Source of the DNA: Phycisphaerae bacterium
GTDB taxonomy: Bacteria; Planctomycetota; Phycisphaerae; Sedimentisphaerales; SG8-4
Direction of reading: 5' to 3'
Assembly (NCBI GenBank): GCA_030603035.1
Contig: JAUVYQ010000103.1
Location: 1 to 9,302, forward strand
Length of the DNA stretch: 9,302 nucleotides
Every line of letters starts with the position of its first letter. Position 1 is the first letter of the stretch. Under the pieces are notes generated by a model that saw nothing but the letters and a program-made list of their open reading frames with translations, was not told the DNA's origin and made no database searches. Below, in pieces: positions 1 through 5,657 of this stretch. The position numbers were made by a program, and so were the translations under genes.

Positions 1-52
1 ATAACAGTGGCTTATGAAAATAAATCCAATTGGACACTTGGTGAAAACAAAC

Positions 53-148
53 CCAATTCAAAGCCAATCAAAGCCAATACAAAGCCAATCAAAGCCAATA
101 CAATGCCAAAACAAAGCCAAAACAAACCCAATCAAACCCAATCCCCCA
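53..148. repeat. CCAAT array with 10/11-base spacing
   Basis: A run of short units around the core CCAA(T/A). Core starts are at 53, 64, 74, 85, 95, 106, 117, 128 and 138, so the spacing alternates 10 and 11 bases and two units make 21 bases. Every frame on the plus strand stays open and reads as low-complexity KPIKANT or PIQSQSK peptides. Both frames being open follows from the repeat composition, so I do not call a gene. The spacing is close to one helical turn, which would put all cores on one face of the DNA. Similar Asn/Pro/Lys/Gln-rich translations are, from memory, common in Planctomycetota assemblies. Confidence 0.8.
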
Positions 149-152
149 GCGC

Positions 153-180
153 GATACGCAATACGAGATACGAGATACAA
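153..180. repeat. Heptamer array, ATACGA type
   Basis: Four consecutive 7-base units (GATACGC, AATACGA, GATACGA, GATACAA) directly after the CCAAT array. The same unit type occurs in the repeats inside both pilin leaders (1100-1134 and 1589-1630, opposite orientation). Confidence 0.7.
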
Positions 181-289
181 ACCCAATTTCAAACCCAGCG
201 CACTCTCTGCTCTGTCGCATATCATTTGAGGGGTTGTCATACCGAACCGAAAGGCGAGCTCAAGAATAGAAGGGAACTGGGAAAGGAAA

Positions 290-363
290 TGGGCGGTACT
301 GGACTTGAACCAGTGACCTCCTGCGTGTCGAGCAGGCGCTCTAGCCAACTGAGCTAACCGCCC
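290..363 (-). tRNA. tRNA-Val, anticodon GAC
   Basis: The minus strand folds as a complete 74-nt cloverleaf. The acceptor GGGCGGT pairs with ACCGCCC, the D arm is GCTC/GAGC, the anticodon stem CCTGC/GCAGG carries loop TCGACAC, the variable loop is AGGTC, and the T arm is ACTGG/CCAGT with loop TTCAAGT. The discriminator base is A (position 290). The anticodon GAC lies at 329-327 and would read GUC/GUU valine codons. The 3' CCA is not encoded and would have to be added after transcription. The base in the position-33 slot (330) is C rather than the nearly universal U. Confidence 0.93.
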
Positions 364-377
364 TGATGTATTTGGCT

Positions 378-407
378 ATAGTATGAGTAAGAAAACGCAA
401 AAATCAA
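378..407 (-). promoter_or_regulatory. Possible sigma70-type promoter for tRNA-Val
   Basis: On the minus strand TTGATT (407-402) and TACTAT (383-378) are separated by 18 bases, placing a start about 8 bases before the tRNA. The boxes are good but not perfect matches to the general bacterial consensus, and the surroundings are AT-rich. Confidence 0.4.
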
Positions 408-471
408 GCATTTTTATGCAAAACTGCTTTCCAAAAAAATGAGCTATAAAGCCAACTGGGGAGCGTGTTCG

Positions 472-490
472 ACCGGCTTTCACTGCCGGT
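472..490. other. Small GC-rich hairpin downstream of the pilus operon
   Basis: ACCGGC (472-477) pairs perfectly with GCCGGT (485-490) around a 7-base loop. It lies 107 bases after the last pilin stop. There is no U-tract on either strand, so it is not a standard intrinsic terminator. It may protect the 3' end of the operon mRNA. The rest of 364-596 shows no supportable gene. Confidence 0.35.
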
Positions 491-596
491 AAACGTAAGA
501 TGTGATAATAACGTAAGTTACAGCAAATTTGTGCGGCTAATAACAGGACTGAGAATGGCTCAACAAAAAACTCTTCGCCTTAAACGACAACAATTC

Positions 597-1133
597 TCAC
601 TTCAAATTTCTTCTAATAACCGCTGCAGCCGAAACCGTTCGCTGGATATTGCCGCTCTCAACTGTCATCGAAATCTGAACACTCTTAACATAGGTTACCG
701 CATCTTCGGTCGCTGTATCCTTTGTGAAAGTCATAGCAGTAACATTGTCACAAAGCACATACGACAAGGCGGCGGAATTATCAATAAGATAAAGTTTGTT
801 ATCACCACTGTTATATCGATAGGTAATATCATCTCCGCCGGCGGTAAAAAAGCTGCATTCATTTCCTGGTGCACAAGGATCAACCGCATTTGCAGTCCGA
901 AGCTGGCTCGTTATTCGAAACAATGCCTGACGGGCGCTGTTGATTGTCTTAAAGACATCCTCGTTTTCCCCGTAATTTATAATCGAGGCGTTGAAGGCCA
1001 CGGCCACCGCGGCAAGCAGCAGGCCCATTATTGCCAGGGCAAGCAGCAACTCTGCGATGGTAAAAGCATACTCGTTGCTCGTTGCTCGTTGCTCGTTGCT
1101 CGTATTTTGTATGTCGTATTTCGTATATCGCAT
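597..1133 (-). CDS. Minor pilin / pseudopilin, PilW (PulJ)-like
   Basis: 178 residues. A type III signal is seen: leader residues 1-23, then Phe24-Thr-Ile-Ala-Glu28 followed by about 20 hydrophobic residues, so prepilin peptidase would cut between Ala23 and Phe24 with Glu at +5. The later region (SARQALFRITSQLRTAN) looks like the early helix of PilW/PulJ-type minor pilins, followed by a beta-rich C-terminus. The product would sit in the inner membrane and join a pilus tip or priming complex. It is the last gene of the pil operon. The leader is almost entirely coded by a heptamer array (1072-1134). A GTG at 1143, five bases after the upstream stop, looks like an older start but is one base out of frame with the pilin; ATG 1133 is in frame. 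No clear ribosome binding site precedes either start. Confidence 0.82.
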   Translation of the reverse strand: MRYTKYDIQNTSNEQRATSNEYAFTIAELLLALAIMGLLLAAVAVAFNASIINYGENEDVFKTINSARQALFRITSQLRTANAVDPCAPGNECSFFTAGGDDITYRYNSGDNKLYLIDNSAALSYVLCDNVTAMTFTKDTATEDAVTYVKSVQISMTVESGNIQRTVSAAAVIRRNLK

Positions 1134-1134
1134 T
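1072..1134. repeat. Heptamer array inside the PilW-like leader
   Basis: Nine phase-perfect 7-base units. Four identical TCGTTGC copies (1072-1099) are followed by TCGTATT, TTGTATG, TCGTATT, TCGTATA and TCGCATT. Read on the minus strand this gives the leader residues RYTKYDIQNTSNEQRATSNE. Since 7 is not a multiple of 3, loss or gain of one unit changes the reading frame feeding the pilin domain. Confidence 0.9.
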
Positions 1135-1148
1135 TCGCTTCACGCTTT

Positions 1149-1634
1149 TTAATATCTGGCTCGAATCCAACTTGCCGAGCTGATTTCCCGAGAGTTCAAA
1201 AAAACCTTTACCGTTATTCTAATGAAGCTGCTGTCGTAAGCGACAACCTGCTCAAAATTTGCCGCGTTGACATTTTCAACGGTAACTTGCTGACTAAAGG
1301 CAGCAAGGTCATCCAGATCATTTCCATCGGCACTAATTGGCGGAGAAAAGCTCGCACCATCAAAATCATCCAAATCATCATAGCCAGTCATAACGGTAAG
1401 CTCTCTTATCTGTTCAACGAGAAACTCAGCGGTTGACAAATTCGTCCCTGCACTGTTGGCTTTCGTGAATGCGCTATTGGCTGCAACAAGGGAGGCAATT
1501 GCAAGACCTACCAGTATTATTGCAATTAACACCTCAATGAGTGAAAAAGCGTTCTCGATGCTCGATGCTCGATGCTCGATGCTCGATGTCCGTATTGCGT
1601 ATTGCGTGTGTCGCATTTCGTATCTCGCTTTCAT
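1149..1634 (-). CDS. Minor pilin / pseudopilin, PilV (PulI)-like
   Basis: 161 residues. The prepilin site is Ala29/Phe30 with Phe-Ser-Leu-Ile-Glu34 (Glu at +5) and the hydrophobic helix VLIAIILVGLAIASLVAA, a textbook class III signal. The segment after the helix (AEFLVEQIRELTV) resembles the short PilV/GspI-type pseudopilins, and the remainder is an acidic beta-rich domain. It lies between pilC and the PilW-like gene, with which it would assemble in the pilus priming tip. Its TAA (1151-1149) ends 15 bases before the next ATG. The 29-residue leader is long for this family because residues 4-27 are coded by heptamer repeats; without them it would read MKAFSLIEVL or similar. The gap to pilC is itself a heptamer array, so no ribosome binding site is visible. 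Confidence 0.87.
   Translation of the reverse strand: MKARYEMRHTQYAIRTSSIEHRASSIENAFSLIEVLIAIILVGLAIASLVAANSAFTKANSAGTNLSTAEFLVEQIRELTVMTGYDDLDDFDGASFSPPISADGNDLDDLAAFSQQVTVENVNAANFEQVVAYDSSFIRITVKVFLNSREISSASWIRARY
1554..1630. repeat. Heptamer array inside the PilV-like leader
   Basis: Eleven phase-perfect 7-base units abutting the start codon. Five identical CTCGATG copies (1554-1588) are followed by TCCGTAT, TGCGTAT, TGCGTGT, GTCGCAT, TTCGTAT and CTCGCTT. On the minus strand it codes the leader residues from about 3 to 27. The composite order (ATACGA-type units, then a purer GCATCGA-type run) matches the array in the neighbouring pilin gene. Confidence 0.9.
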
Positions 1635-1636
1635 GG

Positions 1637-1671
1637 TTCGTGGCTCGATTCACGATTCACAATTCACGAAT
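1637..1671. repeat. Heptamer array filling the pilC-pilin gap
   Basis: Five phase-perfect units (TTCGTGG, CTCGATT, CACGATT, CACAATT, CACGAAT). The array runs from the base after the pilC stop almost to the PilV-like ATG, so it makes up nearly the whole 37-base intergenic space. Confidence 0.82.
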
Positions 1672-2925
1672 TTATTTGCCCATAACAAGACTGGACATCT
1701 TAAATATCGGCAGAATAATACTCATCGCGATAAAGCCGACCAGAACACCCATCACGACTATCATTATAGGTTCTATCATTGATGTTACCGTTTTTATAAC
1801 AGTTTTGAGCTCTCTTGCGTAATAATCGGAAACATCTCTTAGCACTTCGCTCATCGTGCCTGAATCCTCGCCGCTTCTTATCATTTGTACTACGTTGCTC
1901 GGCATCAGATTATACCGGCTCAGGCTCGATGCGATTTTCTTGCCCTGACGAACATCCCCATAGACGCCAAGCCACATATCTTTATAAAGAACGTTTCCCG
2001 ATATTTGGGCCGTCACCGAAATAGTGTCAAGAATCGGCACGCCCGCTCTCATCAGCACACCCATCGTGTGCAGGCTCCTGGTTATATAAAGACTTCGGCA
2101 CAGCGTTTTTATAAGGGGCAATACCAGTTTCGTCTTATCCCACCATAACCGACCGACATTCGTGCCGATAAAGTACAAAAATCCCCCAAACAGCCCTCCA
2201 ACAGCCGGTATAATAAGAAACCAGTAACCCCGCAGAAACCCACTGCTGGCCATTAAAATCTTAGTGGAAGCAGGCAGCAAATGCTCCTTGCCTGCAAATA
2301 TCGCTGTAAATCTCGGCAAAACAAAACACAGCAGGAAAATGGTCACAAATACCGCCATAACTGCTATGATAATCGGATAAACCATAGCACCTCTAACCTG
2401 TGACCGGGTTTCGGCTTCACCGTCCAGATACTCTGCTAATTTTTGCAACATACTACTCAGCGAGCCGCTAATCTCCGCTGCTGCCACCATATTTATATAA
2501 AGATTGCTGAATACCTGGGGATGCTCAGCGAGCGCCTGCGAAAAGCTTTGTCCGGCTTCGATTTGATTTTTCAAATCAGTGATGATTACCTTGAATTTCG
2601 GCTTCTCCTGTTGTTCCGCTATTGACTCAAGCGAATCCTGAAGGCTAATACCGGCCCGGACCATAACCGAAAGCTGATTCGTAAAGTTTAGAATATCCTT
2701 CCGGCTCGGCCCGAACTCAACGCTGAAATTCCGTATCTTTTGTCCAGCACCAATTAGGCGTGTGCCTAAGCTCAATTGGTGCTGGATGCTTGCCTGCTCA
2801 CTCTGCGGGGAGCGTTTGGCCGCAATGTTCTTGCGTTGTTTTTGTTCCCCTCGTGCTTGAGCTTGTTGCCCATTTTCCGCAACTGCAGCCGCAGCTTCAT
2901 AATTTTGCCAGGATTCTTCCAACAT
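1672..2925 (-). CDS. pilC: Type IV pilus inner-membrane platform protein PilC
   Basis: 417 residues, the usual length. Two GspF/T2SSF repeats are seen: about 76-204 (LNFTNQLSVMVRAGISLQDSL) and about 281-404 (ITRSLHTMGVLMRAGVPILD, then IRSGEDSGTMSEVL). Transmembrane helices are at about 183-204, 231-254 and 385-407. PilC spans the inner membrane and couples the PilB/PilT motors to pilin insertion and extraction. ATG 2925 is preceded by AAAGGG about nine bases upstream. It follows pilT by 112 bases. The first 75 residues form a charged, Ala/Gln-rich linker without family conservation. Within it, residues 47-61 are coded by a 44-base two-tier palindrome (2743-2786) that has a relative upstream of pilM, so this part of the protein probably derives from an inserted repeat. 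Confidence 0.95.
   Translation of the reverse strand: MLEESWQNYEAAAAVAENGQQAQARGEQKQRKNIAAKRSPQSEQASIQHQLSLGTRLIGAGQKIRNFSVEFGPSRKDILNFTNQLSVMVRAGISLQDSLESIAEQQEKPKFKVIITDLKNQIEAGQSFSQALAEHPQVFSNLYINMVAAAEISGSLSSMLQKLAEYLDGEAETRSQVRGAMVYPIIIAVMAVFVTIFLLCFVLPRFTAIFAGKEHLLPASTKILMASSGFLRGYWFLIIPAVGGLFGGFLYFIGTNVGRLWWDKTKLVLPLIKTLCRSLYITRSLHTMGVLMRAGVPILDTISVTAQISGNVLYKDMWLGVYGDVRQGKKIASSLSRYNLMPSNVVQMIRSGEDSGTMSEVLRDVSDYYARELKTVIKTVTSMIEPIMIVVMGVLVGFIAMSIILPIFKMSSLVMGK
2743..2786. repeat. Two-tier palindromic element inside pilC
   Basis: Perfect 13-base arms, TCCAGCACCAATT (2743-2755) and AATTGGTGCTGGA (2774-2786), enclose a second stem TTAGGC/GCCTAA (2754-2759 and 2764-2769) with loop GTGT. 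The element is in frame and codes pilC residues 47-61. It aligns over its whole length with the intergenic element at 7577-7619. Confidence 0.88.
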
Positions 2926-2940
2926 ATCCTCAACCCTTTT

Positions 2941-2975
2941 GTAATAGGTAACTGGTAATTGGTAACTGGTAATTA
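2941..2975. repeat. Heptamer array between pilT and pilC, GTAAYTG type
   Basis: Five phase-perfect units (GTAATAG, GTAACTG, GTAATTG, GTAACTG, GTAATTA), 15 bases upstream of the pilC start. The same unit type forms the array at 4957-4998. Confidence 0.85.
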
Positions 2976-3027
2976 ACTAATTAACCAATCTGCTTATTAC
3001 TTTGGCCCCCCCTTTGTGAATTTGCGG

Positions 3028-3044
3028 GCCCTGAAGCTCAGGGC
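3028..3044. other. Hairpin over the pilT stop codon
   Basis: GCCCTGA (3028-3034) and TCAGGGC (3038-3044) form a perfect 7-bp stem with a 3-base loop, and the pilT TGA (3040-3038) lies within it. No U-tract follows. It could stabilise the pilT 3' end or modulate expression of pilC after pilT. Confidence 0.4.
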
Positions 3045-4147
3045 AAAATGGAAGCCCCTTCAGGCGGTTGGACGACTTCAAACCGCTCCATAGGGGTAAG
3101 CACCTTCTCCATCCTCCCCGGATTGGTTGCCCGTGCAATTGCCTCTCCCCTGTCCAGGTAACCCTTGAAATACATATCGGCAACGCTAATATCCATATTC
3201 TGCATTCCCACCCTGCGGGAAGTCTCAATAATATTGGGTATCTCGTAGATTCTGTTCTCACGAATACAGTTTCTCACCGCCGAGGTGCACAGCAATATCT
3301 CCGTACACGGTACCATTCCCGGCTCATCTATTCGCTTGAATAATGTCTGCGAAATAACAGCCTGTAACGTGTTAGCCATCATCGTTCGAATCTGATTCTG
3401 CTGATTTGCGGGATAAATATCTATAATACGCTCAACAGTCTGAGAGGCATTAATGGTGTGCAGCGTACTAAAGACGAGGTGCCCGGTTTCAGCAGCGGTA
3501 ATTGTCGAGCTTGTAGTTTCCAGGTCTCGCATTTCGCCGACCATAATGATATCGGGGTCCTGCCGCAAGACGTGCCTCAGGCCTGATGCAAAATTCGGAC
3601 AATCGGAACCGATTTCACGTTGTTCTATCATACACATCTTGTTCTCTAACGCATACTCGATAGGGTCTTCCAGCGTAATTATGCGTTTCCTGTACTTTGT
3701 ATTTATCAATCCTATCGTCGCAGCGAGGGTCGTGCTTTTACCGGAACCGGTATGGCCGGTTACGAGAACCAAACCTCTTGGCAGGTCTGCCAGCTCTTTG
3801 ATTATCGACGGCAGGTGCAATTCGTCTACCGAAGGAATCTGATTCGGAATCACTCTAAACGAAATCGCAATCGTATCACGTTGATAATGAGTGTTGACGC
3901 GGAACCGATGGCCGTCATCGATGGCTGTCGAAAAATCAAGGTCTCTTTTCTCTTCAAATTTTTTGAATCTGTCCGGCCCAACCATAGCAAGAACCATTTC
4001 TTTTGCATCTTTATCGCTGACGACAGGGAAATCCATCTCGAGCAATTCCGTATTCCTGCGCAATATGGGAGGCATCCCAACGTTGATATGCACATCGCTG
4101 GCCCTCTTCTCTATCGCTTTTGCCAATATGGTTTTTACACCTACCAT
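3038..4147 (-). CDS. pilT: Type IV pilus retraction ATPase PilT
   Basis: 369 residues from ATG 4147. In order: an N-terminal SDVHINVGMPPILRRN domain; Walker A GHTGSGKST (131-139); Asp box RIITLEDPIEY (155-165); Walker B IIMVGEMRD (200-208); His box AAETGHLVFSTLHT (218-231); and AVRNCIRE (290-297), matching the AIRNLIRE motif that marks retraction motors rather than PilB-type extension motors. As a cytoplasmic hexamer it would hydrolyse ATP to depolymerise the pilus through PilC, its next neighbour. An upstream in-frame extension to 4228 is open but codes heptamer repeat sequence (MNYELITTTS), and the protein family begins at the MVGVKTIL residues, so I use 4147. AAGAG lies about eight bases before it. 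Confidence 0.95.
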   Translation of the reverse strand: MVGVKTILAKAIEKRASDVHINVGMPPILRRNTELLEMDFPVVSDKDAKEMVLAMVGPDRFKKFEEKRDLDFSTAIDDGHRFRVNTHYQRDTIAISFRVIPNQIPSVDELHLPSIIKELADLPRGLVLVTGHTGSGKSTTLAATIGLINTKYRKRIITLEDPIEYALENKMCMIEQREIGSDCPNFASGLRHVLRQDPDIIMVGEMRDLETTSSTITAAETGHLVFSTLHTINASQTVERIIDIYPANQQNQIRTMMANTLQAVISQTLFKRIDEPGMVPCTEILLCTSAVRNCIRENRIYEIPNIIETSRRVGMQNMDISVADMYFKGYLDRGEAIARATNPGRMEKVLTPMERFEVVQPPEGASILP

Positions 4148-4178
4148 ATCACAATCTCTTAAATAAGCACACGAGGTC

Positions 4179-4242
4179 GTAGTTATGAGTTCATAGTTCA
4201 TAGATGGGCAACTACGAACAATGAACAACGAACTATGAACTC
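4179..4242. repeat. Heptamer array with 13-base inverted arms upstream of pilT
   Basis: Nine 7-base units, from GTAGTTA (4179) to ATGAACT (4241). The ends form a perfect inverted repeat: GAGTTCATAGTTC (4187-4199) and GAACTATGAACTC (4230-4242). It lies between the PilP-like stop and the pilT start and could form a long hairpin in the operon mRNA. Confidence 0.85.
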
Positions 4243-4252
4243 GATCCGGGAT

Positions 4253-4936
4253 TCATTCCGACAGCTTCAATACAATTTCCACGTCTCCAGACTTGAGCTT
4301 AACGAAACTATCGCCAATCCGGCAAACCTTAAAACCTCTTATTGAATCCCCCTCATAGAGGATTCTATCATCAATCATACAGCAATTGCCCTGGTCGGAT
4401 TGCATAATGCTCAAAAGCTGCAGGTTCTTTGTTTGCTGTCTTAGCCGCTGTTGCCTCATCCTTTCTGCCTCAATGTCAGAACTCCCTTCTCCTGTATCGG
4501 AAGTTTCCATCACGTTGTCCAAAAACCTCTCAAGTTCAAACGGATTTTTCAGGAGTTCGCCGACCGGCACCTGCTGCACGTCCGAAAACTCATAAAATTT
4601 CTTAACTATCTCATCCATCCGGCTAAACATTTCGGACCTGACGCCGGTAATCCGGGTAATCGCCTTCTCAATCTGCGCCTCTTCCGTGCCAACGGACGCT
4701 GCCACTGTTTGGGGTGCGCTCTTTTTTACCATAAACCAAAGACTCAACAGGCCTATACCAAACAAAGCAGCAAGCAGTATCGTAGTCCTGCGAACTTGTT
4801 TCCCCTGAGTCGCTACGGTTAGATATTCTTGCTCCTGTGTCTGGCGGGTGGTATCAGCAGCTTTCTTATCCCCGGCCTCAGCCGGTTTTTGCACCAACGA
4901 ATCGTCAGGGCTTTGCTCCCGCAAAAAAGACAACAT
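4253..4936 (-). CDS. PilP / GspC-like alignment-complex protein
   Basis: 227 residues from ATG 4936. AAAGGAG lies seven bases upstream, which favours this start over a TTG two codons earlier. A charged cytoplasmic N-terminus (1-50) is followed by one transmembrane helix (about 51-70), then a predicted helical periplasmic region including ELLKNPFELERF (127-138). A small C-terminal domain (about 172-227, with IMQSDQGNCCMIDDRILYEG and GFKVCRIGDSFVKL) has the look of the PilP/GspC homology-region domain that contacts the secretin. PilP proper is usually a lipoprotein with no such N-terminal anchor, so this is closer to a GspC-like or fused arrangement. Position directly after pilO supports the PilP role. 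Sequence support is moderate; the name rests partly on gene order. Confidence 0.7.
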   Translation of the reverse strand: MLSFLREQSPDDSLVQKPAEAGDKKAADTTRQTQEQEYLTVATQGKQVRRTTILLAALFGIGLLSLWFMVKKSAPQTVAASVGTEEAQIEKAITRITGVRSEMFSRMDEIVKKFYEFSDVQQVPVGELLKNPFELERFLDNVMETSDTGEGSSDIEAERMRQQRLRQQTKNLQLLSIMQSDQGNCCMIDDRILYEGDSIRGFKVCRIGDSFVKLKSGDVEIVLKLSE

Positions 4937-4956
4937 AGCCAAGCTCCTTTAAAGCT

Positions 4957-4998
4957 GGTAAGTGGTAACTGGTAATTGGTAATCGGTAAGTGGTAATT
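4957..4998. repeat. Heptamer array between pilO and the PilP-like gene
   Basis: Six phase-perfect units (GGTAAGT, GGTAACT, GGTAATT, GGTAATC, GGTAAGT, GGTAATT). Five positions are fixed (GGTAA) and the last two vary. It shares its unit type with the array before pilC. Confidence 0.88.
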
Positions 4999-5034
4999 GC
5001 TTACCATTTAACAAATCAACCATTTAAGCAATTA
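4994..5034. repeat. 10-base inverted repeat after pilO
   Basis: TAATTGCTTA (4994-5003) and TAAGCAATTA (5025-5034) are perfect inverted copies, with a 21-base loop that contains CCATTTA twice. It starts inside the heptamer array and ends five bases before the pilO stop codon. Confidence 0.6.
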
Positions 5035-5038
5035 CTCT

Positions 5039-5575
5039 TTATCCGGTTTTACTCTGGAAAAATATACTCACTATAAAAGCAGCCGTTATTTGTCCCTCGC
5101 CCTTCGTTTGTTTCTTTAACTCAAGCTCGCGGATTTTCATTATCCGAGGAAGCTTCTCAAGCTCCAGGAGGAACGAATAAAACGAATTAAAATTCCCTTC
5201 TAATTCCATTTTCAGCGGCTGTTCAATATAACCGCTATTATTCTTTTTCGTCAGCGTTCGAATTGTTTTGGGTTTCAGGCCCTGCTTTTCCGCAATTACA
5301 GTTACGTCACGAAGCACCTTGTCAATTTCGTTTGTAGGCGGCAGCTTGCTTTCAAAAAACTCGACCGCCTCTTGTAATTGCTCAAGCTGTTTTGTAAGCC
5401 CCTCTGCCGCGGCACTGGTTTGCTCAAATTCGGCCAATTTGGCCAGCTTCGTCTCGACTTGCCCTTTTGCCTCAGCCAGGCGCTTGTTAGCCGGCTTAAT
5501 CATACATTGGTAGCCAACCACAGCTAACCCTAACAGCAAAATGAAAAACACAGCTTTTCTAAAACCGCCTGTCAT
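5039..5575 (-). CDS. pilO: Type IV pilus inner-membrane protein PilO
   Basis: 178 residues from ATG 5575, with AAAGGG seven bases upstream. It has a short basic N-terminus, one transmembrane helix (about 7-23) and a coiled coil (about 28-80, AEAKGQVETKLAKLAEFEQ). A ferredoxin-like periplasmic domain follows, with the family segment KLPPTNEIDKVLRDVTVIAEKQGL and the later YSFLLELEKLPRIMKI typical of PilO. It pairs with PilN in the alignment complex linking the platform to the secretin. A longer in-frame reading to 5638 is possible but its extra residues (HGHPGRVTGWKPV) are coded by a palindromic repeat at 5594-5632, so I reject it. Confidence 0.92.
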   Translation of the reverse strand: MTGGFRKAVFFILLLGLAVVGYQCMIKPANKRLAEAKGQVETKLAKLAEFEQTSAAAEGLTKQLEQLQEAVEFFESKLPPTNEIDKVLRDVTVIAEKQGLKPKTIRTLTKKNNSGYIEQPLKMELEGNFNSFYSFLLELEKLPRIMKIRELELKKQTKGEGQITAAFIVSIFFQSKTG

Positions 5576-5593
5576 ACTTTTACCCTTTAGTAG

Positions 5594-5632
5594 CACGGGC
5601 TTCCAGCCCGTGACACGGCCGGGATGGCCGTG
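5594..5632. repeat. Double-hairpin REP-like element (TGWKPV type)
   Basis: Two adjacent perfect hairpins: CACGGGC/GCCCGTG with loop TTCCA (5594-5612) and CACGGCC/GGCCGTG with loop GGGAT (5614-5632). It lies in the 82-base pilN-pilO gap. Its minus-strand translation TGWKPV/HGHPGR is a pattern I recall from repeats in Planctomycetota and related genomes. It would form a stable structure in the operon mRNA. Confidence 0.85.
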
Positions 5633-5657
5633 CCACAACCATTACCCAATATCAGCA

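Noticed and set aside
58..348. Minus-strand reading frame across the tRNA and CCAAT array
   Set aside because: It starts inside the tRNA-Val gene and continues through the repeat; no ribosome binding site or family resemblance.
7..357. Plus-strand reading frames over the left edge (7-357 and 14-229) coding KPIKANT or PIQSQSK peptides
   Set aside because: They are open only because the 21-base repeat lacks stops in all frames; one runs through the tRNA gene, and neither has domain content.
472..490. Intrinsic terminator for the pilus operon
   Set aside because: The hairpin has no U-tract after it on either strand.
949..1170. Minus-strand frame reading the heptamers as YEIRHTKYEQRATSNEQR
   Set aside because: It is the other frame through the PilW-like gene and loses the pilin domain right after the array; kept only as evidence for possible frame switching.
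465..1436. Long plus-strand reading frame of 323 codons
   Set aside because: It lies opposite both pilin genes, whose frames hold clear prepilin signals; its translation is Cys/Arg/Ile-rich with no recognisable domain.
1072..1630. CRISPR array
   Set aside because: Units are 7 bases and contiguous, with no spacers and no cas genes.
4148..4228. Longer PilT start at 4228
   Set aside because: The added residues are heptamer repeat translation and precede the normal PilT N-terminus.
5576..5638. Longer PilO start at 5638
   Set aside because: The added residues are coded by the double-hairpin repeat, while ATG 5575 has its own ribosome binding site and gives a normal PilO length.
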